DNA from: Haliclona indistincta
Taxonomy: Eukaryota; Porifera; Demospongiae; Haplosclerida; Chalinidae
Assembly (NCBI GenBank): GCA_964017065.1
Contig: OZ024785.1
Coordinates: forward strand, 7,873,672 to 7,937,671
Length of the DNA stretch: 64,000 nucleotides
Direction of reading: 5' to 3'
In this document: piece after piece, positions 37,902 through 47,810 of the stretch
Layout of the letters: each line of letters opens with the position of its first letter
Numbering within the stretch: position 1 is the stretch's first letter
Made by a program: the position numbers and the translations under genes
Notes under the pieces: generated by a model
Databases searched by the model: none
Told to the model about the DNA's origin: nothing
What the model saw: only the letters and a program-made list of their open reading frames with translations

Positions 37902-38148
37902 AAACAGCTTTGACAGCAAGCCCTGACTTTCCTCAGCAAGACTTGTCCTCTGTCAACATCACTTTATCAGATACCCCGTATGAGTACATAAACCAATATT
38001 TGTTTATTATGTTACCTCTGTAAATGTATTTTGTTAATTCAGAAACATCTTCACAAGAGGTACAATCGGCAGTTTACACTGCCGTTATTCAGAACTGGTC
38101 TGCAGCTGATAGTAACTATGACAATGAGGTGACAGATGAATGCAAATG
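37902..38148 (+). pseudogene. Duplicated last two exons of the giant EGF gene
   Basis: Homology to the giant gene starts abruptly inside its exon 6 (37902 matches ~32486) and runs through exon 7 to the TGA. The exon 6 donor is destroyed: the GTATTA after TTATCAG is missing. There is no upstream exon, so this cannot be expressed as a protein of the family. Confidence 0.85.
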
Positions 38149-38575
38149 AGACAAATTTTATATGTTAGGTTTTATTTGTAAATTAATTTAAAATAATATT
38201 ATAAAGTGGTTTCAATTAATTTAGTTAGGAACATGTATCATGCATCCAAATTGTAAAGTGCATGGATCTATTTAGTTTAAACAGCAGGTTATTACAGTGA
38301 GAGTTCTAGCAAATGATGTATCATGGACAGGCAACACTCTTCTAGATAGAATTAGACCACAGCTAAGCGATGTTGACCAATCAGGTTGCGTAGCTGCGGG
38401 TCTCTATTTCTCGTAGTGGAATCCCGCCACTACCGCGACTCTATAGTGGAATCCCACCACACGGCGCAGATTACGGTTCTGTGAGCGGAGTTCTACTGAA
38501 TAATTTTTACAACGCTCGCGTGTCCTTGCTCGTCGTTCGCGTCGTTTCTGGTTGCTGTTGCTATGGTCTAAATCA

Positions 38576-38716
38576 GTTAGACAGTGCATCCAATCGGATC
38601 TACGCGATGTAGAAGCCCTCGCGCCGTTACCATAGCGCCCTCGCTACGCTCGGACGCTATATAGCAACGGCTCTCGGGCTTCTAAATCGCGTAGATCCTC
38701 GGATGCGCTGTCTAAC
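38576..38716. repeat. 141 bp palindrome A
   Basis: Arms begin GTTAGACAGTGCATCC and end GGATGCGCTGTCTAAC. The inner pair GGATCTACGCGATGTAGAAG and CTTCTAAATCGCGTAGATCC continues the stem toward a GC-rich loop. Confidence 0.85.
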
Positions 38717-39200
38717 TATTATTTAGAGTATAGCTCAATGTTATTAACCAATCAGATTCATTAGATCCGAGGATCTATTTGCTGTAGAGACCATCCGCGA
38801 ACGGATAGAGTCCATCCGCGAACAGATAGAGTCCTTCCGCGAACAGATAGACCACAGTTTGCTTAGTGAAAGTGCATTCATAACAAGCCATAAAATTGTT
38901 ATTACAAGCACACGTGATGTGAAGCCTTGTACACGTGTGAGCGTGAGTGAGTTCCAGAAACAAACTTCTAGTTGCGTCAGAAAGCCACTAGCAGACACGA
39001 AAGCGATGGCGGAAGGACGGTAGGAGACGAGACAGAGTACCAGCAAAGTGTAACAAGACAAGGGAGACCGTTTAGCGACGTACTCTAGCTAAACTCGCCT
39101 GTGTTTTCCCATCGCTGAAGTAAGGCCGTGTTCTTTACAAAACATTTGCGCAGCGTCGAAAATTCCTTGTTGGATAGCAACGGTTGCTATACTCTAAGCC

Positions 39201-39341
39201 GGTTAGAGACCTCGGCCAACGGGATCTACGCGGTATAGAAACCCTCGCGTCGCCATAGAACCCTCGCGCTACGCGCTCGGGTTCTATATGGCTTCCTCGG
39301 GTTTCTATACCGCGTAGATCCCTTGGCCTCGGTCTCTAACC
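39201..39341. repeat. 141 bp palindrome B
   Basis: Arms begin GGTTAGAGACCTCGGCCAA and end TTGGCCTCGGTCTCTAACC. The inner GGGATCTACGCGGTATAGAA pairs with TTCTATACCGCGTAGATCCC. It has the same length and core (GATCTACGCG, CCCTCGCG) as palindrome A, so the two are related. Confidence 0.85.
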
Positions 39342-39419
39342 TATACATAACTTAGTGAGTAATGAGAACTCATTTTATTTACGTACAATGTAAGTGAAAA
39401 CATACTTTAGACCAACAGT

Positions 39420-39550
39420 GTTTGTGGCTTTGTGCTGACCTTTTGTTCATGGAGTAAAATCTCAGCAAACTACAAAATGAAGTGCAACCAACAGATGACG
39501 CATGCAAAATCTTCGACCCCACCATAGGAACAGTATCACAAAGCTGTGAA
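39420..39550 (-). pseudogene. Degraded CDK11 kinase-domain fragment, copy 2
   Basis: Duplicate of the fragment at 33030-33200 (GGAGTAAAATCTCAGC, TGCAACCAACAGATGACGC, TTCGACCCCACCATAGG), with a further small internal change. Confidence 0.5.
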
Positions 39551-39703
39551 AATCAACCGCGGCCGCTTTCATTGATTCAACAGAATTTGAACTTAGTGGT
39601 CTCAATTTAAAACTGTTTTTTTCAGCAAAAACTTAGTTTCAGCAACTAAATATAGGTTAGACAAAGAAATAGGTAGCTACACTAACATGTATAATATAAT
39701 TAT

Positions 39704-42700
39704 TTATAGGTTATCAGTATCATCGTCAATTTGATGATAGTGAGTGTGTTCCTCTATAATATATTCACTTGGATTTAGCATACGATCAGCAAACATGTCA
39801 TCAGCTATGTAGCTTGAAAGAACAACATTTGAATGACCAACATGACGAGGAGCCTCTGAAGCGGATTCAGCACTCGGTGAGTTTATTAAAGGTTCTGTTT
39901 TCTTGAGACTTTTTGAATGTCTTGATCTTACACAAACGCAACAGGATTTCACTAGCTTGAAGGCGAGATAAAAGAGAAGGACCACTGCAGGCAAATATGA
40001 CACATAATACCCAAAAATAATTGATGAAGGCATTGATATTAGGGAAAGAGCAGCAATCAGTGACATGAAGAAGAATAGGAAAAAGTCAATGACATTGTGC
40101 GCTGTCCTTTTGTAAGGTCTCAGCAGAACAACCAATCCTGCCATAATAAAACTCAAAGAACCCTCTATGATTAGTATAGCTAATATATTAGTATTAGTAT
40201 CATAGAATCTGGCATAATAGCTTCCAAGAGCAATAACAATAATGTATGCACGAAAGAGTAGGTAAATTCCAGCAAAGAACCTCCTCTCAACACCATCGCT
40301 GGCACTGTTTTTAAAGCAGCCCTGATAAGCATCTAATAGAGCATGAAGACCAGGTCTGTCCAGCTTGCACACTGACAAACACTTATGGAAGACTTTGAGA
40401 TGATAGAACAAGAAGGTGATTATTAGAGGAAACACAAACAAGACTAGACACAGTAGACCAAAGGTACCAAGCAGACCATGAGGAAGGCCAAAGTAGGGCA
40501 TGCTGGCATCATAGTAAAAAGCTACTTCTTTTTTGCTGTCATTGACAAAGAAATCAACGACAAAAGTGTATTGGAGTGTTTTGACTGATACAGCAAGAAA
40601 GCGCATGAACGATAAAACAAGCAAGCCAGCATAAGTATCAATTAGTGACGGTTGTATATTGAATTTTTGCCAGAATCGTGCTAGTATCTTGTGAGGTACT
40701 TTGGTAACAAGATGAACAAATTTGTAGCCACGGCTGTAGAGTTCAATCCAGGTATAGGTAACTGCAATAAACACTAGAGGACAGAAAGCCATCACATACT
40801 GTAGGCCAATAGCAGCAGCAGCTGTCTCCACATGAGGTATGCAAAATGGTGGATACACTGTGAGAAAATTGAGGTTCCATATACTATAGATTGATGATAT
40901 TCCAACAAAGGTTGTAAATAAATCAAGGCTAATAATGCCTCCATACACACTACTAAACACCCACGATGGGTACCCAAGCCCAGGAAACTGTAGTGTTACA
41001 AGTTGACTGTACAGAATAAAGCCATTTAAGTAGCCATCGGTAATGTTGATATGTAGAACAGCAAGTATTGTCATCATGACAAATACAGGTAAGATGCCCA
41101 GAAGCACAAACATGACTGCACCAGCATAAGACTCACATGGTACACAGATGAAGTTGGGGCTATTAAAAGCTACACCATATCCCTCAGTACACTTGCCACA
41201 TAGTTTACCCTCTCGGTGTGGACCACATGTCATGTTGTTAAAGTTTTCAGATGAAAAGAGATCACGAATTGGTGTTGTATTCAATGAAGTAGTTAGATAA
41301 AAATAAGACGGGTCTTGGTATCGATATGTGGTAGGGCAGGGTCCAGTGTAGAAATGTTTAGTGTTATTGTCTTGTGACATACAAACACCTAACGGTATTG
41401 TAATACTTGATGTATATGGACAAAGGTTGCAAAGATACATATAGCTGTCAAAGTCACGTAAAAATAAACATCCAGTTGAACAAGTGCTATATGCCTCCTG
41501 AATAGTTTGCAAGCAGCGGCCATCATAATGCGAACATATTGAACCACCAAAAGATTCGTTACAAGATTTAAATTGCACATTGATTATTCCCGACAGACGA
41601 CTTGGACCTATGGATAACACTGAATTTTGTTCATAGTATGTCATACTATTCCTACAATCACCAGCTAGTAAAGTTATTTCCTGTGGTTGTGTAATCAATA
41701 ATCGCTTTTGAACATTTCCGGACAACTGCAAAAGTGCAGGACCTGATAAAACAATAATTTCCAAAGACGGCTGATCTAATTTTCTCCCCCAGTCATCAGC
41801 CACAACCACATCCAGCAGGTTTATAGTCTCACCAGGAAATTTAGTAACATTACCAATAGCACTAGTGTTGACAAATGCAGGATCAGACTGCAGCTGTGAG
41901 AGACATCTACCCTCCTGTCCATCATAACTCCACCTTTTCCAACAAAATGTGTCATTAACAGAATCTGCTGTGCTGGCCCAAACACAAGGACGAATAGAGT
42001 TAACATATATAGAGTTCTTGATACCCGATGCAATATTGCTTACGAAAGTGAAGTCAACTTCCCAGTTGTCGGGATGAAGATCATCGTTAACATGCCTAAC
42101 AAAACACTGACTACCACCATTTTGGGTAATGTCACAATTCTCAGCATGAATAGCACCTCCTTTGATTGCTGCGTTATTTGAGTCAAAGTAGATTGCTGAG
42201 TTGTTGCTCACAATAACTGCACTGCAGTCCACCAGATGAAGGCCAGCTCCTTCAAGAGCAGTGTTGTTGATGAAGTGTAGTTGTGTTCCTGGTAAGAGCT
42301 CAACATGAGATGATGACATTGTTAAACCAGACAAACCATTGTCTCTCAGTATAATCGTGTCATTGAGAAGAAGAGAATACCGTTGAAGATAAACATTTCC
42401 AGAACATGGCAATGCAAATTGAGTAATTATGCTAGCACTGCACTGGCCATTACTAAACAAAGTTTTAGTAATCTTTGTGTCCATTGAGGGATATCTGTTG
42501 CTGACTTGATAAAAGTAAGCAGAGGAACCTTGAAATGCTGAATTAAGGTCAAAAGTGCAATTTTCCACCAAAAGCGTGTTAGATGGAATTTCGTTATGAA
42601 CTTCAATACCGAGTCCACCTCCATAACTAGCCACATTTGATGTAAACTGTGTTGTAGACATTTTTATGGCATTACCCATGCTTGGTATTAATTTGCTTGG

Positions 42701-43729
42701 TGGAAATGCTACAAATATTCCTCCCCCACCACTCAATGTCACTATGTCCACCACTGATATGATAGCTTCATTGCCCAATACAACACAGCTGTCTATAGTA
42801 ATAGTGTTATTACTGGTATTACCATATAAGGCAAGGTATAGTCCACCTCCGTACTGAGCTGTGTTCCTCTCTAGTCTTACTCCACTGAGTTGAACAATGT
42901 TGTTGGCTGCTCCTTCTCTGAGCACTATTGAGAGGCCTCCTCCTCTACCAAGACCAAAGTAACTCCCAGGATTGCTGCTTGGAGTCAGAGCTGAAAAGTC
43001 ACCGCTACTTGCCATATTGTCTTCAAAAACAGTAGACACAATAGAAAGATTAGCAGACGAGTGTGCATTTGAAAATTCTATTGTCAATCCACCACCTCCA
43101 TATGATTCGAGTGACTTGCCATTTTGTAGAAAGTAACAATTATCAATGTGTATCGTACCAACAGAGTTGTAAATAGCAATTCCCAATCCAGTGGATCGAT
43201 TCATTTGCACAAAACGCATACTAACATCTCTACAACCGTCAAATTGTACTGCAACATGTACTTGAAGATATTGAATTGAATCGGCTCTTGAATTTATACT
43301 GGTACTATTCTGTTGTGCCCCACAGCCTATCATACTAACATTTCTCAGTTCTATACTCTCTGACTGGAAGAATGCTAGACCAGCTAATGGCTGACATGTA
43401 ATGACTACATCACCTTCACTGCCATTACCCACAATGGCTAGCTGGAGCATGTTCCTAAGCTGAGTCTCACTGCCACTGTGCAGATGGTGTTGTCCTGGTT
43501 GGAGGAGAATAGCAGTAGAATGGTTGTGGTGTTGGGCTCCTTTGAGAGCCAGGTTGAGGGAGAGGCAGGGAGTAGAGTAGCCTCCCTCCCAGCAGGAGGA
43601 ATCATTGATACCAGTCTGGCTGCTGCTGTCTACATAGATCTGATGTAGCCATTGAACACAATCACAAGCCGGAGTGACTGTTCCTAGAGCAAGCCACGAT
43701 ATAAACAACAAATTGTTGAGTATCACCAT
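39704..43729 (-). CDS. Beta-helix ectodomain multi-pass membrane protein, copy 2
   Basis: A single exon of ~1341 codons, closely matching copy 1 from signal peptide (MVILNNLLFISWLALGTVTP) to tail (YHQIDDDTDNL). The frame is open 28 codons further upstream, to 43813, but I prefer the Met at 43729 because the signal peptide begins there. The membrane region (GAVMFVLLGILPVFVMM onward) is almost unchanged, while residues ~630-800 differ strongly from copy 1. The beta-helix Gly-Gly motifs and the CGPHREGKLCGKC segment are kept, so the protein looks functional. Its start lies only ~120 bp after the CDK11 stop codon, which leaves little room for a separate promoter outside CDK11 3' sequence. Confidence 0.8.
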   Translation of the reverse strand: MVILNNLLFISWLALGTVTPACDCVQWLHQIYVDSSSQTGINDSSCWEGGYSTPCLSLNLALKGAQHHNHSTAILLQPGQHHLHSGSETQLRNMLQLAIVGNGSEGDVVITCQPLAGLAFFQSESIELRNVSMIGCGAQQNSTSINSRADSIQYLQVHVAVQFDGCRDVSMRFVQMNRSTGLGIAIYNSVGTIHIDNCYFLQNGKSLESYGGGGLTIEFSNAHSSANLSIVSTVFEDNMASSGDFSALTPSSNPGSYFGLGRGGGLSIVLREGAANNIVQLSGVRLERNTAQYGGGLYLALYGNTSNNTITIDSCVVLGNEAIISVVDIVTLSGGGGIFVAFPPSKLIPSMGNAIKMSTTQFTSNVASYGGGLGIEVHNEIPSNTLLVENCTFDLNSAFQGSSAYFYQVSNRYPSMDTKITKTLFSNGQCSASIITQFALPCSGNVYLQRYSLLLNDTIILRDNGLSGLTMSSSHVELLPGTQLHFINNTALEGAGLHLVDCSAVIVSNNSAIYFDSNNAAIKGGAIHAENCDITQNGGSQCFVRHVNDDLHPDNWEVDFTFVSNIASGIKNSIYVNSIRPCVWASTADSVNDTFCWKRWSYDGQEGRCLSQLQSDPAFVNTSAIGNVTKFPGETINLLDVVVADDWGRKLDQPSLEIIVLSGPALLQLSGNVQKRLLITQPQEITLLAGDCRNSMTYYEQNSVLSIGPSRLSGIINVQFKSCNESFGGSICSHYDGRCLQTIQEAYSTCSTGCLFLRDFDSYMYLCNLCPYTSSITIPLGVCMSQDNNTKHFYTGPCPTTYRYQDPSYFYLTTSLNTTPIRDLFSSENFNNMTCGPHREGKLCGKCTEGYGVAFNSPNFICVPCESYAGAVMFVLLGILPVFVMMTILAVLHINITDGYLNGFILYSQLVTLQFPGLGYPSWVFSSVYGGIISLDLFTTFVGISSIYSIWNLNFLTVYPPFCIPHVETAAAAIGLQYVMAFCPLVFIAVTYTWIELYSRGYKFVHLVTKVPHKILARFWQKFNIQPSLIDTYAGLLVLSFMRFLAVSVKTLQYTFVVDFFVNDSKKEVAFYYDASMPYFGLPHGLLGTFGLLCLVLFVFPLIITFLFYHLKVFHKCLSVCKLDRPGLHALLDAYQGCFKNSASDGVERRFFAGIYLLFRAYIIVIALGSYYARFYDTNTNILAILIIEGSLSFIMAGLVVLLRPYKRTAHNVIDFFLFFFMSLIAALSLISMPSSIIFGYYVSYLPAVVLLFYLAFKLVKSCCVCVRSRHSKSLKKTEPLINSPSAESASEAPRHVGHSNVVLSSYIADDMFADRMLNPSEYIIEEHTHYHQIDDDTDNL

Positions 43730-43851
43730 CGCGAACGTCGTCGCGAACTTGTCGAATTCAATGATATTCATAACCGACAAGCGCAGGTGGTACAGTTTGC
43801 ACATGGTTTTCATGAGTTATTGCAGTAATACAGTTGAGTACAAAACATGAA

Positions 43852-46800
43852 TTAAAATTTGAGGCTAAACCCAGCCCCGACAGCAGCCTGCCCATGCTGT
43901 GCTGAGGTGAGACGGAAGTGACCCAGCAATGACTTTTCTTCATCAGCCTCGTTACGCTGGAAAGAAAATAAATCACAGAGGTGCCAGAACAATGTCTCCA
44001 TAATAACCTGGTTAAGCAGAAATGCTCCACCCTCAGGTGCAGTTGGACTTCTCTCACGAGGTCGCTTCACCATTTCACTTTTGGCAGGCCAGGTAGGGAA
44101 CATAGATGGATCAACTGGTTTGGGAGATTCCTGCAGAACAGCCCAGCATCACAGAGGACAGGAGAGTAGCATAGACCAACCTCAAAGTAGCTGTGTTTCA
44201 GAGCAGCTTCTGCTGTGATTCTTTTCTTTGGGTCGTACGTCAAGAACCGATTGAGCAAGTCAAACCCACTTTTCGTCAGATAAGGGAATCTCTTGCGCAG
44301 ATTATTGTAGGGCTGCTTGGCAAAATTTACCTAAAGGGTTAGGGGCATATAATCATAGCAAAAATTCAGTGGCGGATCCAGGGGGGGAATCGGGGGCCAA
44401 TTCCCCCCCTTCGCGAGCACGTTTAATTAATTCATAGACTATTTTATTGATTGCCACGCCTAAAGTTTTACCTACAGTGCAACACTCTTACCAGAGTTCT
44501 CACTACTGACTAGTGCGCTCGCTGTGTTGTGTACTGACTAGCGCGTTCGCTGCGATGATGCGTGCCAGATGCAGAGTCAATTATTACGACCTTCATGAAT
44601 ATTAATTAGCTAAAAATTTTCGGCGGCGCTCTGCGTTGCACATTGGCCCTCCCCATCTTCTTTTCCTGGATCCGCCACTAAAATTGATAAGCAGGGATTA
44701 ACCTTTTGTGTCATAGGAAGAGAAGAGTATCCGGGCCATATCTCATCATTTGGTGAACCAAGTTCCTGAAGAAAACTGACATATTTTCTGGTCACTGCAT
44801 CTTGACGCTTCTTTACCTTGAATATCTGGTTGAGCTGATCAATCTCAGACTTTCCTCTGAATAGTGGTTTGTGGAGTAGAAACTCAGCAAAAATGCAGCC
44901 AACAGACCACATGTCGACAGCTGTAGAATATTCCTGAGTCAGGAGAGATGATAATAGATTTTGAAACATTCATTATAGCCCGAAATAACTGACCTTTGAC
45001 CCCAGCAGTAGCTCAGGGGACCGATACCAAAGAGTGACCACTACTGGAGTGTAGTTCAGTAATGGTGACCCATACTCTCGTGCCAGACCAAAATCACCAA
45101 CCTACAGTAATATGGCCGGCAGTGTTTCTACTCAACTCGCTTCTCTCAGTTCACTCACTTTCAGAACTCCATTATGACTAAGAAGTAGATTTGATGCCTT
45201 CAGGTCTCTGTGTAATATCCAGTTGTCATGGAGATGATGAACAGCTCGTAACAGCTGGATAGTTAGTGTCTTGACTTCGCCTGAGAGAGGGAGGGAGAGG
45301 AGGTGGGGAGGAGGAGAGAGAGAAAGAGGGGGAGAGAGAGAGGGAGGGAGGGAGAGGGAGAGTGAGAGAGACAGAGAGAGGAGGGAAAGGAGAGAGGGAA
45401 GGATGGAAAGGAGATATACTAGTTAGTTTAATTCTGTAGAATTTGTACCTGTTCTCTACAGCAAAATTCTCCTACCTTCAAGGAAAGGTTGCTTCATAGT
45501 CTCCATCAATGCCTTGAGGTCGTGTTCTACATAATCCATCACAATGTAGATCTTGTCCATGTTGCTGCCCACAACTATCTCCTGCAATTACACAGAAATG
45601 AAGAGAGGAAGGTGTTTGATCCTCCATGAGTACTTACCCTGACATGAACTATGTTAGGGTGCTTAGCCTTCATCAACATGTTGATCTCTCTGAGAGAGGT
45701 GATGGGAAAACCCTCTTTCTCGTTCTCCATCTTCAGCTTCTTTAGTGCTACGATTTCATCTGAGGAATGAACAAGAACTGACAACCAACACCCATTACTA
45801 TGCGATTTACAGCATGATGCTGATGGTAGCTGTGGTGTATTTCTGAACAATGATATCTAGTGGTGGAGCCAGCTGTCTGGCTACTGATCATGTAAATTTA
45901 AACAATGGTACTGCTGTCTATAAATACTGTATGAGCAAAGTGTAATTCAGAACAACGATCATATTTTATCAGAGAGTATTAAGATACTACAGTAGAGCTA
46001 GGCTCTGTCATCACAGCACTAATTATCATTAGACCACACTTCAATGTATTTCTGCAATTTGATTGGTCAGCCAGAGGTGTTCTAAGTTAAGCAAGAACAC
46101 CGCTATAGGTTGCGTAGCTGTGAGTCTCTATAGCTCATAATGGAATCCTGCCACTGCCACGACCTCATAATGAAATCCCGGCACGTGGCGAAGATTACAG
46201 TTCTGTGCGCAAAGGTCTAGTGAATAATTTTTACATCACTTGCATGTCCTTGCTCGTCGTTCATGTCATTTCTGTTTGCCGTTGCTATGGTCTAAATCAG
46301 TTGTACAGCTCATCCAATCGGATCAACACGATGTAGATCCGGTTGGATGCGCTGTCCAACTATTATTTATGTACCTTAGGTTATTTAGGTATAAATGAAA
46401 TATCACTAATTATCATTAAGTACCTAAGTACCTGTTCTCTTGTCCTTTGCTCGGTACACTACTCCATACGTGCCTTCTTCGATTCTGTTCAACCACTCAT
46501 AGTTCTCAACATTTCTGCAACCCATTGTGGCGGGATAGTATACGGGCAACTCGGGAGAAGGCGTTCTCTCTGGTTCTTTCACCTCCTCTTCCTCCTCAGC
46601 TTGTTCCTGAACAACCTCTTGGGGCACTTCTTCATCTTCTTGATCTTCCATTTCACTCTGTTCATCTTCACTGTCGTGAAACACACTCGGTCTGTCTTCT
46701 CTCTCAGCTTCACCCGGCGACTTACTCTTGCTGGTGTCTAAGTCATCCTCATCATAACCCGAGTACCATCGTCCGCGTCTCAACACCTCTTCTGCTAAAG

Positions 46801-47677
46801 TAGCTGACACTTCCTCTTTTAATTCGCCTTCTTCATGAACACTCGATCTGGCGGAGTCTGAGTTAGTTTGTTGTGACTGGTTCTGTCTACTACTGCTTGA
46901 TGCCTGACTGTCCCTCTTGTTTTTCTCTGATTCTGAATCCGAGTCAGACGTCGTCAGTATACCACTGCTACCACTGGGTAGGTCCCTGAGTAGAGAGTCA
47001 ATGCCCTTACCATCTTGGTAAACCTGTCCGACTGAACTTTTCAAAGGCACGTCGCTGTCACTGTCGTCGGAAGAGTTGGAAACTTTTCTAGTGACGTACC
47101 GCTCGCTGCTTAAATTGTGTGATCGCTTGTGATCTCTCCTATCATCCTCTTTGACTACTCTGTCAGTATGACGATCATCGCGCCTCCTCTCATGGTGATG
47201 ATGAGGCGATCGATGTCTTCTGCTGCTCCTAGAACTATCCGTGTCTTCTTTCCTATGTCTCCGAAGGTCTCTATCTGAATGATGGTGGCGGTGATGTTCT
47301 CTGGATCGTAGAGGGGAACGATCCCTGCTTGATCTTTCAGCATCAATCTCTCTTTCATCTCGCCTACTTCTCCTATCGCCTCTGTCCTCTTTGGACTTGC
47401 GTGTCTCGCCAGACAGTCTTTCTCTGGAGCTCCTACTACGACTCTCTCTTTCCTTCTCACGCCTGCTCATCGGTGATCTATCTCGATACTTCTTTCTCGA
47501 TGTAGAAGCTCCTTTGGAAAGAGGGAAGGATTCCGTCTCTACTCTTCGCCTCTCTTCTGTTAAAACGAAAGACAAGGCTGTTGCTTCAATTCCTGTAGAC
47601 TTACCCGACAAACTGAACTCGTCCAGTGGAGCATGGATCACCAGCTCTTGGTCGGAATCTCGAGAATCGACGTCCAT
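43852..47677 (-). CDS. CDK11: Cyclin-dependent kinase 11 (PITSLRE kinase)
   Basis: Ten exons. Exon 1 (47677-46426) encodes [15 protein letters not shown], an Arg/Ser/Glu/His-rich region ([20 protein letters not shown]), an acidic stretch and the start of the kinase ([22 protein letters not shown], Gly loop). Later exons give [23 protein letters not shown] (45759-45638, the signature PITSLRE in place of PSTAIRE), [10 protein letters not shown] (about 45200), [32 protein letters not shown] (about 45100), [17 protein letters not shown], then the C-lobe and a short tail ending at 43852. All kinase residues (Lys, HRD, DFG, APE-like SPE) are present. CDK11 acts in transcription, splicing and mitosis with cyclin L. 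The intron after exon 7 holds a hAT-like MITE, and intron 1 holds a dispersed repeat. Confidence 0.95.
44367..44680. mobile_element. hAT-like MITE in a CDK11 intron
   Basis: The left end CAGTGGCGGATCCAGG is inverted at the right end as CCTGGATCCGCCACTA. AAAATT flanks both sides, a possible partial target duplication. CAGTGGCGG ends are typical of hAT-type non-autonomous elements. A second copy begins at 63837 in the opposite orientation. Confidence 0.75.
45280..45418. repeat. GGGA/GA purine-rich low-complexity tract
   Basis: It lies in a CDK11 intron, between the exon ending at EGR and the HRDLK exon. Confidence 0.85.
46023..46375. repeat. Dispersed repeat shared with the insertion at 38350
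   Basis: It begins TTAGACCACA and aligns with 38350-38730: GGTTGCGTAGCTG, GTGAATAATTTTTACA against CTGAATAATTTTTACA, TGTCCTTGCTCGTCGTTC, CTATGGTCTAAATCAGTT. The 141 bp palindrome is collapsed here: arms CATCCAATCGGATC and GATCCGGTTGGATG remain with almost no loop. It sits in CDK11 intron 1. Confidence 0.75.
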
Positions 47678-47764
47678 TTTACAGTAGGCGCGGTTTGTTG
47701 ATTAATAATTTTTAATAATTATTATTACCGCGCATTTTAATTTTAGGTGAGAGCAGGGTGAGAG

Positions 47765-47770
47765 TTTATT
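47765..47770 (-). terminator. Polyadenylation signal of the first PLD gene
   Basis: AATAAA on the minus strand, ~40 bp after the stop at 47811, within the 133 bp gap before CDK11. Confidence 0.45.
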
Positions 47771-47810
47771 CTTATTCACAAAGCTACAATTCTTTTCCTG
47801 CAAATGCTAA

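Larger units (their letters stand above)
38350..39342. mobile_element. ~1 kb insertion with two palindromes and short tandem repeats
   Basis: The insertion is defined by comparison: in copy 1 of the duplication, AGATAGAA is followed at once by TAACTTTGTGAGTAATGAG (about 32935). In copy 2 nearly 1 kb lies between the matching sequences. It starts TTAGACCACAG and contains two 141 bp palindromes and a ~25 bp tandem repeat (ATCCGCGAACAGATAGAGTC, 38775-38855). Its first ~370 bp is shared with 46023-46375. No transposase is encoded, and the target duplication is not clear. Confidence 0.65.

Noticed and set aside
46447..46803. Plus-strand frames opposite CDK11 exon 1
   Set aside because: They are antisense shadows of the Arg/Ser/Glu-rich coding exon.
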